DNA from: Blastococcus sp. VKM Ac-2987
Lineage (GTDB): Bacteria > Actinomycetota > Actinomycetes > Mycobacteriales > Geodermatophilaceae
Assembly: GCF_026967805.1 (NCBI RefSeq)
Contig: NZ_JAPVBG010000003.1
Span: forward strand, 868,001 to 932,000
Length of the DNA: 64,000 nt
Direction of reading: 5' to 3'
The notes under the pieces are model-generated. The model had not been told where the DNA came from and searched no databases. It worked only from the letters and a program-made list of their open reading frames with translations. Positions 30,365 to 38,977 of the stretch are shown piece by piece. Positions within the stretch are counted from its first letter, which is position 1; every line of letters begins with the position of its first letter. The translations under genes and the position numbers were made by a program.

Positions 30365-31804
30365 TCAGCTCCCGGAGCTCAGCGAGCAGGTGTTCAGCAG
30401 CTCCGGGTCGGTGGCGCCGTTACCGGCCGGGCGCGGCACGGTCGTGCTCGCCGGCGGCTGCTGGCGGTCCTCGACCCAGGCGGTGAGGGCGTCGAAGGCG
30501 GTCCGGAAGCAGGGCAGCATCGGGCGCAGGGTGTCCGGGTCCAGCCCCACCAGGCTGTCGACGTGGTTGCCGCCTTCGATGCGGTAGTAGCGGTGCAGCC
30601 GGCTCCGGTGCTCGTCGGCGACCATCTGGGCGTACACGTCGCTGTCGGTGCTGATCGGCAGCAGGGTGTCCAGCGTCCCGTGCAGGGTCAGCAGCGGCTT
30701 CTTGATCTTGCCGGTCAGGCTGATCCGAGCGAGTGCGTCGTGCACCGCCTCCGACTCCGGGTCGGCGAACCACGCGTCGTAGGCCGCGTCACTCGCGCAC
30801 GGCGCCAGGATCTCGGGCAGCGTCGTGCCCGCCGTCGCCCCCGGGCAGTCCGGGTCGTACGCCGGGTCGAACTCGGCCCGGTAGACCTTCTGCGTCAGAC
30901 CCCAGTACACCTGCTGGTGGTACGGCCACAGCGCCTCCGACCCGCGGGCGAAGCCGGCGGCGTACATGTCCTCTGCGTCGGCTTGGCCCAGGACGTAGCG
31001 CACTGCCGTGGGCAGGTAGGTGAACAGGTTGGGCCCGTCCGGCGTGAACAGGGTCCCCTCCCAGTCGACACCACCGTCGTAGAGCTTCGGGCGGTTCTCC
31101 AGCTGCCAGCGCACCAGGTAGCCGCCGTTGCTGATGCCGGCCATGTACGTCCGCTCGGGCGCGTGGCCGAAGCGCTCGCGCAGCGCGCCCTGCGCGGCGA
31201 TCGCGAGCTGGGTCACGCGCTCGTGCCACTCGGCCACGGCGTCGCCGGGCTGGTCGCCGTCCAGGTAGAAGTCGGGACTGTTGTTGCCCTTGTCCGTGGA
31301 GGCGAAGGCGAAGCCCTGAGCGAGCACGAAGTCGGAGATCAGGAAGTCGTTGGCGTACTGCTTGCGGTTGCCCGGCGCGCCGGTCACCACCAGGCCGCCG
31401 TTCCAGCCGTCCGGGATGCGCAGCACGAACTGGCTGTCGTGGTTCCAGCCGTGGGTGGTGTTGAAGGTCGAGGTGTCCGGGAAGTAGCCGTCGACCTGCA
31501 GCCCCGGCACACCGCTGGGGTTGGCCGTGCCGGGCGCATGGAGGGAGATCCAGTCCGCCTGGTCGGTGTACTGGCCCTCGGGTGCCTGGAGCAGCCCGGC
31601 GGTGGTGATGTCCGGCAGGCAGGCGGTGACGGCCAGCTCAGCCCCCGGCACGTGCACCGTGTCGCCGGGGGTGCACTGCACGCTTCCCGGATCGGCGCCG
31701 GGCCCGTGGCCGCCTGGATGCGCGGCCGCCGGTCCAGCCGGCAGGGCGAGTGCCACCGCGATGCCGAAGGTGAGGATCGGGGTGGAACGTCGTCGCAGGC
31801 GCAT
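30365..31804 (-). CDS. Secreted alpha/beta hydrolase (esterase-like)
   Basis: A 479-residue exported enzyme with a signal peptide (MRLRRRSTPILTFGIAVALA to about residue 28). The nucleophile motif is GISNGGYLVRW, and the predicted acid and base lie in HGTLDTLLPISTDSD and EGGNHVDSL. The architecture recalls 3-hydroxybutyrate-oligomer hydrolases and tannase/feruloyl esterases, though the substrate cannot be decided. Four or more cysteines late in the chain could form disulfides. The gene is monocistronic, with an empty 920-bp upstream region. Confidence 0.8.
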   Translation of the reverse strand: MRLRRRSTPILTFGIAVALALPAGPAAAHPGGHGPGADPGSVQCTPGDTVHVPGAELAVTACLPDITTAGLLQAPEGQYTDQADWISLHAPGTANPSGVPGLQVDGYFPDTSTFNTTHGWNHDSQFVLRIPDGWNGGLVVTGAPGNRKQYANDFLISDFVLAQGFAFASTDKGNNSPDFYLDGDQPGDAVAEWHERVTQLAIAAQGALRERFGHAPERTYMAGISNGGYLVRWQLENRPKLYDGGVDWEGTLFTPDGPNLFTYLPTAVRYVLGQADAEDMYAAGFARGSEALWPYHQQVYWGLTQKVYRAEFDPAYDPDCPGATAGTTLPEILAPCASDAAYDAWFADPESEAVHDALARISLTGKIKKPLLTLHGTLDTLLPISTDSDVYAQMVADEHRSRLHRYYRIEGGNHVDSLVGLDPDTLRPMLPCFRTAFDALTAWVEDRQQPPASTTVPRPAGNGATDPELLNTCSLSSGS

Positions 31805-32115
31805 CAGGACTCCCTAGGCGGACGGGCCTGGAGATAGTGACGCAGGTCACGGTCGGGAGCAAGTGGCCGGCGTCGGCCCGGGTGGCCCGCCAGCGGCTCA
31901 CCGGCTACCGCGATGACGTCGTCGCTGCGAGCGTGACGTTCGAGGATCCTGCCGGCGCACTGGACGATCCCTGCCCCGCCGGCTGGAGCTCCGGACACCG
32001 CGACTCGGCGGAGGGAGCCGCGCGGCGATCCCGGGGACGTCCGTTCAGCCTCGAGCGCTCGGGCCAGCCGGCCGATGCAGTCCTTCAGGCAGTCGGCGGG
32101 TACGCCGATACCAGA

Positions 32116-32190
32116 GAACCCCCATCGGCCAGAAGACCGTGGGGGTTCAACACGGTGTCCGAGGGGCGACTCGGTCCATACGCGCACGGC
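32116..32190 (+). repeat. Intergenic hairpin-plus-tail repeat, copy A
   Basis: Hairpin arms GAACCCCCA (32116-32124) and TGGGGGTTC (32140-32148) are followed after 6 nt by the conserved 36-nt tail beginning GTGTCCGAGGGGCGAC (32155-32190). The arm sequence differs from the other copies while the geometry is the same. Confidence 0.7.
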
Positions 32191-32304
32191 GGTCCTGCGC
32201 CATCCTGGCGGGGGACGGCCTGCTGCAGCCGGGAGCCGGACGAGCGCCGTGATCCGCGTGCCGACGCCAGTGCGGTCTTCGCCCCGGTCCGGCGGGCCGG
32301 TGGA

Positions 32305-32466
32305 TCAGGCTTCGACGGGCGTCTCGTGCTCGTGCCCGGTGGCGAAGGCCGGGTGCTGCGCGGCCATCTCGCTGGCCTGCCCGAGCCCGGACAGCGGGCT
32401 GGCAGGAAGGTACGCGTCGAGGTTCCGGCGGGCGACCTCGACGAGGTGAGTGGTCAATCGTGACAT
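32305..32466 (-). CDS. 53-residue hypothetical protein
   Basis: A short frame starts MSRLTTHLVEVARRNLDAYL and ends GHEHETPVEA. It has an ATG with GAGAGGT at good spacing and an amphipathic N-terminal helix. No family is recognised. It may be a genuine small protein or the remnant of a larger one. Confidence 0.4.
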   Translation of the reverse strand: MSRLTTHLVEVARRNLDAYLPASPLSGLGQASEMAAQHPAFATGHEHETPVEA

Positions 32467-32660
32467 GCTGCTGGTACCTCTCCATGTGACTCATCAGTGA
32501 CATCAGGACCAGCGACGAAGGCGCGAGAGCTGTTCCGGTTGCCGGCGTGAGGTCCCTTACGCCACGAGGCACGGCCGGCGACTCTCCGATCCCCTCGGCA
32601 CGGTGGTCCCCTCGTCGCCGAGAACGCCGGCCGACGTCCACGTGGTCGTCCTCGCCGCCT

Positions 32661-32695
32661 GGCCCCGGGTACTGACCGCTGGCCTCGGGTACTGA
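32661..32695 (+). promoter_or_regulatory. Direct repeat upstream of the PfkB kinase
   Basis: GGCCCCGGGTACTGA and GGCCTCGGGTACTGA (14 of 15 identical) are spaced exactly 20 bp apart and end 30 bp before the kinase start codon. Two helical turns of spacing suits a tandem activator or repressor site. Confidence 0.45.
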
Positions 32696-32725
32696 TAGAC
32701 AGTTCTCGTCGATTGGAGCAGGCCG

Positions 32726-33682
32726 ATGTTCACGGTGGTCGGGGAAGCGCTCGTCGACCTCGTGGGGCAACGGGGCAGTCGTACGTTGGTGGCGCACCCG
32801 GGCGGTAGTCCGGCCAACGTCGCGGTCGCGCTGGCCCGCCTCGGGAACGAGGTCGCCCTGACGACGAGCCTCGGCCGGGATGCCCTGGGAGAAATGCTCT
32901 CCGAGCACCTGACGGCTAGTGGCGTGCGGGTCGACGGCGGGGCCGATGCCGGCGCCAGGACGAGCCTGGCCGTCGCCAGTCTGGCCTCCGGAGCCGCCTC
33001 CTATGACTTCCGCATCGAGTGGGACATCGGTGACCTGGCGCCCCTTCCGGCAGAGACCCGATGCGTCCACACCGGCTCGTTGGCGACCGCCCTGGCGCCC
33101 GGGGCAGCGCAGGTGACGATGCTTCTGGAACGAGAGCGCGACCGGGGACGGGCGACCATCTCCTACGACCCCAACGTGCGCCCTGCCCTCCTGGGGTCGC
33201 CGGGGGAGGCCCGCCCCGGGATCGAGCACCTCGTGTCGCTGTCGGACGTGGTGAAGGTCAGCGACGAAGACCTGCGCTGGCTCTATCCCGACCGCCCTGA
33301 CGAGGACGTGGCCCGGGATTGGCTGGCGCTGGGTGCCCCGCTCGTCGTCGTGACCCGCGGCGGGAGGGGCGTCTTCGCGGTCACCGCGCACCTGGAGCTG
33401 GACCGCCCGGCGATCCCGATCGACCTCGTCGACACCGTGGGGGCGGGTGACTCCTTCACCGCGGGACTCCTGGACGGGCTGAGGCGGGCGGACCTGCTCG
33501 GCGGTGTCCGCAGGGACGCGCTCGCGACGATCGGCGAGTCGATCCTGGTCACTGTTGTGGACGAGGCCCGCCTCGTCTCATCGATCACCTGCTCCCGTCC
33601 GGGCGCCGATCCGCCGACCTGGGCGGAGGTGGAGACCGTTCGCGCCGCCCAGCAGTCGACACGGCAGGTCATCCCGCGCTGA
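32726..33682 (+). CDS. PfkB-family carbohydrate kinase
   Basis: A 318-residue sugar kinase, fructokinase-like. The first signature is AHPGGSPANVAVALARLG near residue 25; the ATP/catalytic motif DTVGAGDSFTAGLLDGL near residue 236 contains the catalytic Asp. FTVVGEALVDLV at the N-terminus is typical of fructokinases. ATG has GGAG upstream. It precedes glgC on the same strand (160-bp gap), which fits entry of sugar into glycogen metabolism. Confidence 0.92.
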   Translation: MFTVVGEALVDLVGQRGSRTLVAHPGGSPANVAVALARLGNEVALTTSLGRDALGEMLSEHLTASGVRVDGGADAGARTSLAVASLASGAASYDFRIEWDIGDLAPLPAETRCVHTGSLATALAPGAAQVTMLLERERDRGRATISYDPNVRPALLGSPGEARPGIEHLVSLSDVVKVSDEDLRWLYPDRPDEDVARDWLALGAPLVVVTRGGRGVFAVTAHLELDRPAIPIDLVDTVGAGDSFTAGLLDGLRRADLLGGVRRDALATIGESILVTVVDEARLVSSITCSRPGADPPTWAEVETVRAAQQSTRQVIPR

Positions 33683-33843
33683 GCACGGCCCGAGGAAGCC
33701 GTGGACGCGCACGTCGACATGCGGGTGCCGGTGGTCGGGGGAGCGGCTTGAGCCGGTGCGGGCCGGCTCACACGCGGACCGAATGACCGCGCCGCCGCGG
33801 CCCCCCTGGTTGCCGGCGTGGATGGAGGCTACCTTCCGCGATT

Positions 33844-35076
33844 GTGGCGACTGAGGTGCTCGCGATGGTGCTGGCCGGTGGCGAGGGCAAGCGGCTGATG
33901 CCGTTGACTGCCGATCGCGCCAAGCCGGCGGTGCCGTTCGGCGGCATGTACCGCCTCATCGATTTCGTCCTGTCCAACCTGGTCAACGGCGGCTACCTGA
34001 AGCTGGTCGTGCTCACCCAGTACAAGAGCCACTCGCTGGACCGGCACATCAGCAAGACCTGGCGGTTGTCGACGTTGCTGGGCAACTACGTCGCCCCGGT
34101 GCCCGCGCAGCAGCGGCTGGGCCCGCGCTGGTTCTCCGGGTCGGCGGACGCGATCCACCAGAGCATGAACCTGATCAGTGATGAGCGGCCCGAGTACGTC
34201 GTCGTCTTCGGCGCGGACAACATCTACCGGATGGACCCACGGCAGATGGTCGCCCAGCACGTCGAGTCCGGAGCCGGCGTCACCGTCGCCGCCATCCGCC
34301 AGCCGCTGTCCATGGCGGACCAGTTCGGGGTGATCGAGGTCGACCCCGGCGGCCGGCGGATCTCGGCGTTCCGGGAGAAACCGACGGACGCGCGGGGCCT
34401 GCCGGATGCCCCGCACGAGGTGTTCGCCTCGATGGGCAACTACGTGTTCACGACGAGCACGCTCGTCGACGCCCTGACCCGTGACGCGGAGGACCCGGAC
34501 AGCAAGCACGACATGGGCGGGAGCATCGTCCCGATGCTCGTGGAGCGCGGTGAGGCGGGGGTGTACGACTTCCGGGACAACGACGTCGCAGGCCAGCGGA
34601 CGGCCGAACGCGGCTACTGGCGGGACGTCGGGACCCTGGAGAGCTTCTACGACGCCCACATGGACCTGATCTCGGTCGATCCCGAGTTCAGCCTGTACAA
34701 CCCGCAGTGGCCGATCCTGACCAGCCAGGACCCCTGGCCACCGGCACGGTCCGTGCACGGCTCGAGCGGCCGCGTCGGAATGGCGACGGAGTCACTGCTC
34801 TCGCCGGGGTCCGTCGTGTCGGGGTCCACCGTGAACCGGTCGGTGCTGTCCCCGGGAGTTCACGTGCACTCCTGGGCCCAGGTCGACTCATCGGTGCTCA
34901 TGCACGGCGTGCAGGTCGGACGGAACGCGGTGGTGCGCAACGCCATCCTCGACAAGGACGTCGTGGTTCCGGAGGGCGCGAGAATCGGTGTGGACATCGA
35001 CCGGGACCGCGAGCTGTACACCGTCTCCGACAAGGGGATCGTCGTCGTGGGAAAGGGCCAATCGGTCGTGTCCTGA
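33844..35076 (+). CDS. glgC: Glucose-1-phosphate adenylyltransferase
   Basis: A 410-residue ADP-glucose pyrophosphorylase, the first committed step of glycogen synthesis. The nucleotide motif [26 protein letters not shown] is at the N-terminus; substrate motifs include [18 protein letters not shown] and the [20 protein letters not shown] block, followed by the left-handed beta-helix domain. GTG 33844 is preferred for keeping the full first strand; its GGAGG is rather distant. No other glg gene is adjacent. Confidence 0.96.
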   Translation: MATEVLAMVLAGGEGKRLMPLTADRAKPAVPFGGMYRLIDFVLSNLVNGGYLKLVVLTQYKSHSLDRHISKTWRLSTLLGNYVAPVPAQQRLGPRWFSGSADAIHQSMNLISDERPEYVVVFGADNIYRMDPRQMVAQHVESGAGVTVAAIRQPLSMADQFGVIEVDPGGRRISAFREKPTDARGLPDAPHEVFASMGNYVFTTSTLVDALTRDAEDPDSKHDMGGSIVPMLVERGEAGVYDFRDNDVAGQRTAERGYWRDVGTLESFYDAHMDLISVDPEFSLYNPQWPILTSQDPWPPARSVHGSSGRVGMATESLLSPGSVVSGSTVNRSVLSPGVHVHSWAQVDSSVLMHGVQVGRNAVVRNAILDKDVVVPEGARIGVDIDRDRELYTVSDKGIVVVGKGQSVVS

Positions 35077-35106
35077 GCCCCCGGTCGGATCGAGGAGCCC
35101 GGGGGC
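35077..35106. terminator. Bidirectional hairpin terminator
   Basis: GCCCCCGG (35077-35084) pairs with CCGGGGGC (35099-35106) in the short gap between convergent glgC and the DUF2252 gene. Confidence 0.6.
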
Positions 35107-35124
35107 CGGTCCCGGGGGATCGGA

Positions 35125-36552
35125 CTACACGCCCGGCTCGCAGGGAACGGTGCCCCGCGCCACGGCGTCGACGAGACGCTGGTGGTCCTGCTCGGTCTGG
35201 TCGGCATAGACGCGGGCGAATGCACACAGGGCGCGGTCCACCTTGTCCGAGCGACCCAGGTAGCCGGCGATCATCGAGGCGCCGCTGGTGCGCGCGTGGC
35301 CCTTGGCCAGCAGCTGGCCGCAGATCCCCGCGTAGTCGGCGAGCGCGTGGGGGTCGATCGTGTCCAGTGCGACGCTGCCCTTCATGTTGCGGAACTGGCG
35401 CACGTAGTACTGACGTCCCCCGACGCTGGCCCAGCCGAGCAGGGGGTCGCTCACGGTCTGCAGTGCCTGCTGGTACTCCACCACCCGCTCGCCCTGGTGG
35501 GCGTGCCACGCGGAGTCGCCGTGGACGAAAGGGGCGACGACGGAGCGCCGAGCCTGCTTGAGCTGGAGGAACAGCACGTCCTCCGGGTCGGATCCCTCGC
35601 ACAGGACGACGTAGGCCCGCAGTCCCACGCTGCCCACGCCGACCACCTTGTGGGCGATGTCGACGACGGTGTAGCCGCCGAGGATGCGGCGCCAATGCGG
35701 GGCGAGCGTCGCCAGGTAGCCGTCCAGGGCCTCGGCGAGCTCGTCGGCCTCGGCGGCCTCCACCCTGGTGATCAGCGGCGGCTCCTCGACGATGCGCCGG
35801 CGTCCTTCGTGCTGCTCGGTGAAGCGGGGAAGTGCCCGGTCGCTCGTGCGGGACCGGGCCTTCTTCGCGGCTCGGTCCAACTCCTGGCGCAGTGCCTCAT
35901 CGGACGCTGCCGTCTGGAGCCGGTCGAGATCCAGGCGCTGGAACGAGCGCCAGAGCAGCGGCTGGTCCGACAGCTCCCAGAGCTGCCTGCGGTAGGAGGC
36001 AACGCAGGAGGTGGCGGCGTCGGCGCAGGAGTCCTCGCTCATGGCGTTCTGCCGTCCGGCGACCCAGACGCTGGCGACGAGGCGGCGCAGGTCCCATTCC
36101 CAGCTACCCGGGTGAGCTTCGTCGAAGTCGTTGAGGTCGAGCACCAGCTCCCGCTCGGGTGAGCCGTAGAAACCGATGTTGCCCACGTGCGCGTCGCCGC
36201 AGATGATCGGGGTGATGCCGGTGGCCGGCAGTCCGGCGAAGTCCTCGGCCATCACCACGGCGGCGCCGCGCAGGAACCCGTACGGCGAGGCGGTCATCCG
36301 CCCGATGCGCACCGGCACGAGCCAGCTGATCCGGCCTCGGTGCGCTTCCTCGAGCAGATCCAGGACGTCGCGCCGGTCGGCCGAGGGGTTCCACTGCGAC
36401 AGCGACGACCGCGGCACCTGCTTCCGCAGGCGGCGGCCGAGCGCATACCGCTCGGCGCGGGGTGTGCTCCGGGTGCGCAAGGAGCCGTAGGTGTGGCCGT
36501 CGTCGGTAGCCAGCACCGTCGGGGCGGAGGCGCGCGGGCGTACGTGTGTCAT
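35125..36552 (-). CDS. DUF2252 family protein
   Basis: A 475-residue cytoplasmic protein. Landmarks of DUF2252 are visible: RISWLVPVRIGRMTASPYGFLRGAA, ICGDAHVGNIG, LDLNDFDEAHPGSWEWDLRRLV and HARTSGASMIAGYLG. The GDAHxxN and NDFD pattern resembles the catalytic and metal loops of protein-kinase-like phosphotransferases, so kinase activity is plausible but unproven. ATG has GGGGAGG. The family is common in actinobacteria with no firm function. Confidence 0.9.
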   Translation of the reverse strand: MTHVRPRASAPTVLATDDGHTYGSLRTRSTPRAERYALGRRLRKQVPRSSLSQWNPSADRRDVLDLLEEAHRGRISWLVPVRIGRMTASPYGFLRGAAVVMAEDFAGLPATGITPIICGDAHVGNIGFYGSPERELVLDLNDFDEAHPGSWEWDLRRLVASVWVAGRQNAMSEDSCADAATSCVASYRRQLWELSDQPLLWRSFQRLDLDRLQTAASDEALRQELDRAAKKARSRTSDRALPRFTEQHEGRRRIVEEPPLITRVEAAEADELAEALDGYLATLAPHWRRILGGYTVVDIAHKVVGVGSVGLRAYVVLCEGSDPEDVLFLQLKQARRSVVAPFVHGDSAWHAHQGERVVEYQQALQTVSDPLLGWASVGGRQYYVRQFRNMKGSVALDTIDPHALADYAGICGQLLAKGHARTSGASMIAGYLGRSDKVDRALCAFARVYADQTEQDHQRLVDAVARGTVPCEPGV

Positions 36553-36659
36553 CTCGACCTCCCCGGCGGCCCCGCGTGCGTGCCCTCGATCCTGGCACGG
36601 TCAGCGTGCGGCCGCGTCGCCCCCGCCCAGGGTCGCGAGGACGGCGCTGCCCGGTTCCG

Positions 36660-36917
36660 TCAGGCGCCGGAGTTGCGCGGCAGGAGGACGCCTGCGGCGC
36701 TGCGGGTCGCGGGGTAGGCGGCGAACTCCCGGGCGATGGCGCGACGCCGGCTGCGGTCGGCCCGGACCTGGGCTCGGCGGTCGGCACGCGCCGCTCGGAG
36801 AGCGGTGGGCTCCGCACCCGAGCGCCCCGAGAGGAGCGCCGCGCGCAGCGCGGTGCGCGCACGGTCGCCGACGCGGACCGGGGCGGAGGTGTCCGTGGTG
36901 AGCGTCGAGGGGGTCAT
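36660..36917 (-). CDS. Small basic hypothetical protein
   Basis: An 85-residue frame rich in Arg and Ala (RAARADRRAQVRADRSRRRA) that starts with ATG, but without a clear ribosome site. It is divergent from the LysR gene, a usual place for a LysR target, but composition-driven chance is a real alternative. Confidence 0.4.
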   Translation of the reverse strand: MTPSTLTTDTSAPVRVGDRARTALRAALLSGRSGAEPTALRAARADRRAQVRADRSRRRAIAREFAAYPATRSAAGVLLPRNSGA

Positions 36918-36992
36918 GACCCAAGTCTGCGGAGTTCAGATCCATGCGTCCAATGAAAGTTCGGCATGTCACCCATGCCTTAAAGTCATGAG

Positions 36993-37913
36993 ATGGAGAC
37001 GCGGGTGCTGTTCTGGTTCCAGCAGATCGCAGACGGCGCGACCGTCACGCAAGTGGCCGAGCTCGAGCACACCACCCAGCCCGGGATCTCCCGCGCGCTC
37101 GCCCGGCTCGAGTCGGAACTGGGCACGCCGCTGTTGCGACGAGACGGGCGCACCCTGCGGATGACGCACGCGGGGGTGGCGTTCAAGCGCCACGTCGACG
37201 CCGTGCTGCACGAGCTCGGGGACGGTCTGGCCGCGGTCCACCAGCTCGTGGACCCCGAGACGGGCACGGTGACGCTGTCGTTCCAGCCCTCCCTCGGAAC
37301 CTGGCTCGTGCCCGACCTGGTCAGCAGCTTCCGCGCCGCGCACCCCGCGGTCGGCTTCGACCTGCGGCCGAAGCGCGACGAGCACCTCACCGACGTGCGG
37401 GAGCGCAGCGACGTCGACCTCGAGCTCTCGACGTCCCGGCCGAGGGGTGGGGACGTGCGCTGGCGCGGCCTGGTCCGCCAGCCCCTGCTCCTGGCGGTGC
37501 CCGAGGGGCACCGGGCCGCATCGCTGCCCTCGGTCGCCCTCGCCGAGCTCGCCGGTGATCCGTTCGTCGTCATCCGGCCGTCGTCCTCGCTGCGCCCGCT
37601 GTCCGACGGGCTCTGCGCCGCCGCCGGGTTCACCCCCGCCGTCGCCTTCGAGTGCGACGACCTGCCGACCATGCGTGCGTTCGTGTCGGCGGGGCTCGGC
37701 GTCGCGATCGTCCCCGCGATGCCGGGGACCGCGGGTGGCGTCGAGGCGGACCGGTGCGCGCAGGTGCCGATCAGCGATGCCGGCGCGTTCCGCGAGGTCG
37801 GCGTCGCGTGGTCGCCGGAGCGCCGGCTGCTCCCCGCCGCGGAGATGTTCCTCGCGCACGTCCTCGACCGTGCTGCCGCCGGCCTGCTCGCGGCCCCTGA
37901 CTACGCCGGCTGA
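36993..37913 (+). CDS. LysR-family transcriptional regulator
   Basis: A 306-residue LTTR. The N-terminal helix-turn-helix is VLFWFQQIADGATVTQVAEL then TTQPGISRALARLESELGTPLLRRDGR; the remainder is the two-lobed effector domain (VTLSFQPSLGTWLVPDLVSSF). It sits in a low-GC promoter stretch and may act on the divergent small ORF or on itself. Convergent with the sugar-binding lipoprotein. Confidence 0.92.
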   Translation: METRVLFWFQQIADGATVTQVAELEHTTQPGISRALARLESELGTPLLRRDGRTLRMTHAGVAFKRHVDAVLHELGDGLAAVHQLVDPETGTVTLSFQPSLGTWLVPDLVSSFRAAHPAVGFDLRPKRDEHLTDVRERSDVDLELSTSRPRGGDVRWRGLVRQPLLLAVPEGHRAASLPSVALAELAGDPFVVIRPSSSLRPLSDGLCAAAGFTPAVAFECDDLPTMRAFVSAGLGVAIVPAMPGTAGGVEADRCAQVPISDAGAFREVGVAWSPERRLLPAAEMFLAHVLDRAAAGLLAAPDYAG

Positions 37914-37942
37914 CGCCCGCGCCGTCAGGGCATCACCGCGGC

Positions 37943-38956
37943 TCAGTCACCCCAGCAGTTGCGCACCCCGAACGCCACGTCGCGCGACTCCACGCCGTCC
38001 ACCGCATCCCCGGTGATGAGACTGACCCCCGTGTTGAGGAAGCCAGTGGGCGTCTCGCCGCCGCGCGCGGCGTCGGCGATGGCACGCACGCCCTCGCGGG
38101 CCATGTTCTGCGGGTACTGCTGGGCGGTGGCGTCGATGTCGCCCGGTCGCACAGCCGACTTGATCGCCTCGCAGCCGCCGTCCACCGACACGAGGACGAC
38201 GTCCGACATGTCCCTGCCCCCGGCCTGGAGGGCCTCGACGGCACCGAGGGCAGCCGGCTCGTTGACGGTGTAGACGATGGAGATGTCCGGGTGCTCCTCG
38301 AGCAGCTGCCGCATGCCTTCTTCGCCCTTGGCCCGGTCACCTTCGGTGTAGACCTCCCCGACGATCCGCGGGTCGCCCTCCTCGAGTCCGAAGCCTGCGA
38401 GGAAGCCCTCGCGACGGAGCTCACCCGACCTGATCCCCGGTGCCAGGTCGAGCAGCGCGACGCGCGGGTCTATCCCGTCCCGCTCGGCTCTGGCCTGCGC
38501 GTACCGGCCGACGAGCTCGCCGGCCAGCCGGTTGTCCGTCGCGTACAGGGCGTCGACGGCGCTCTCGGGCTCCGTGGGTGTGTCCACGGCGATGACGACG
38601 ATGCCCTCCTCGCGCGCCGCCTCGATGGCCGGGACGACGGCCGAGGAGTCGTTCGGGGCGATGAGGATCCCGTCGACCCCGCTGGCGGTCATCTCGCGCA
38701 GCGCTTCCACCTGCGCCTCGACGTCGACGTCGCTCTCGCCGGTCGCGCTGATCAGCTCCGCGTCGCGCTCGCCGGCGACGTCTTCAGCGATCTCCCGCAT
38801 CGTGACCCAGAAGGGGTTGTCCTCCTGCTTGGTGATGAGGCCGACGGTGATCGGGTCGCCGTCGTCGCCGCCGCTGCAACCGGCGACGACGACGAGCACG
38901 AGCACCCCGACCAGCCCGATGGCGCGGGTCGGTCGGCGGTGGCGGCGGTCGGCCAT
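37943..38956 (-). CDS. Sugar-binding lipoprotein (periplasmic binding protein family)
   Basis: A 337-residue RbsB-like solute-binding lipoprotein. The signal and lipobox VLVLVVVAGCSGGDD place the anchor Cys near residue 27. The family pattern ITVGLITKQEDNPFWVTMREIAED, GVDGILIAPNDSSAV, VIAVDT and IVYTVNEPAALGAVEAL is clear. ATG has AAGGAGAGG. No ATPase or ABC permease lies nearby; the next gene in line is a FucP-like MFS transporter, so it may serve an unlinked ABC system or a sensory role. Confidence 0.9.
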   Translation of the reverse strand: MADRRHRRPTRAIGLVGVLVLVVVAGCSGGDDGDPITVGLITKQEDNPFWVTMREIAEDVAGERDAELISATGESDVDVEAQVEALREMTASGVDGILIAPNDSSAVVPAIEAAREEGIVVIAVDTPTEPESAVDALYATDNRLAGELVGRYAQARAERDGIDPRVALLDLAPGIRSGELRREGFLAGFGLEEGDPRIVGEVYTEGDRAKGEEGMRQLLEEHPDISIVYTVNEPAALGAVEALQAGGRDMSDVVLVSVDGGCEAIKSAVRPGDIDATAQQYPQNMAREGVRAIADAARGGETPTGFLNTGVSLITGDAVDGVESRDVAFGVRNCWGD

Positions 38957-38977
38957 CGGCCTCTCCTTCCGGTGCGC

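Larger units (their letters stand above)
31805..32725. other. Intergenic region between esterase and PfkB kinase
   Basis: A 921-bp divergent gap holding a copy of the intergenic repeat, a 53-residue minus-strand ORF and a direct repeat near the kinase start, described separately. The rest shows nothing convincing. Confidence 0.5.

Noticed and set aside
32155..32190. Repeat tail resembling the D-arm of a serine or leucine tRNA (TGTCCGAG)
   Set aside because: No acceptor, anticodon or T-arm can be folded around it in any copy.
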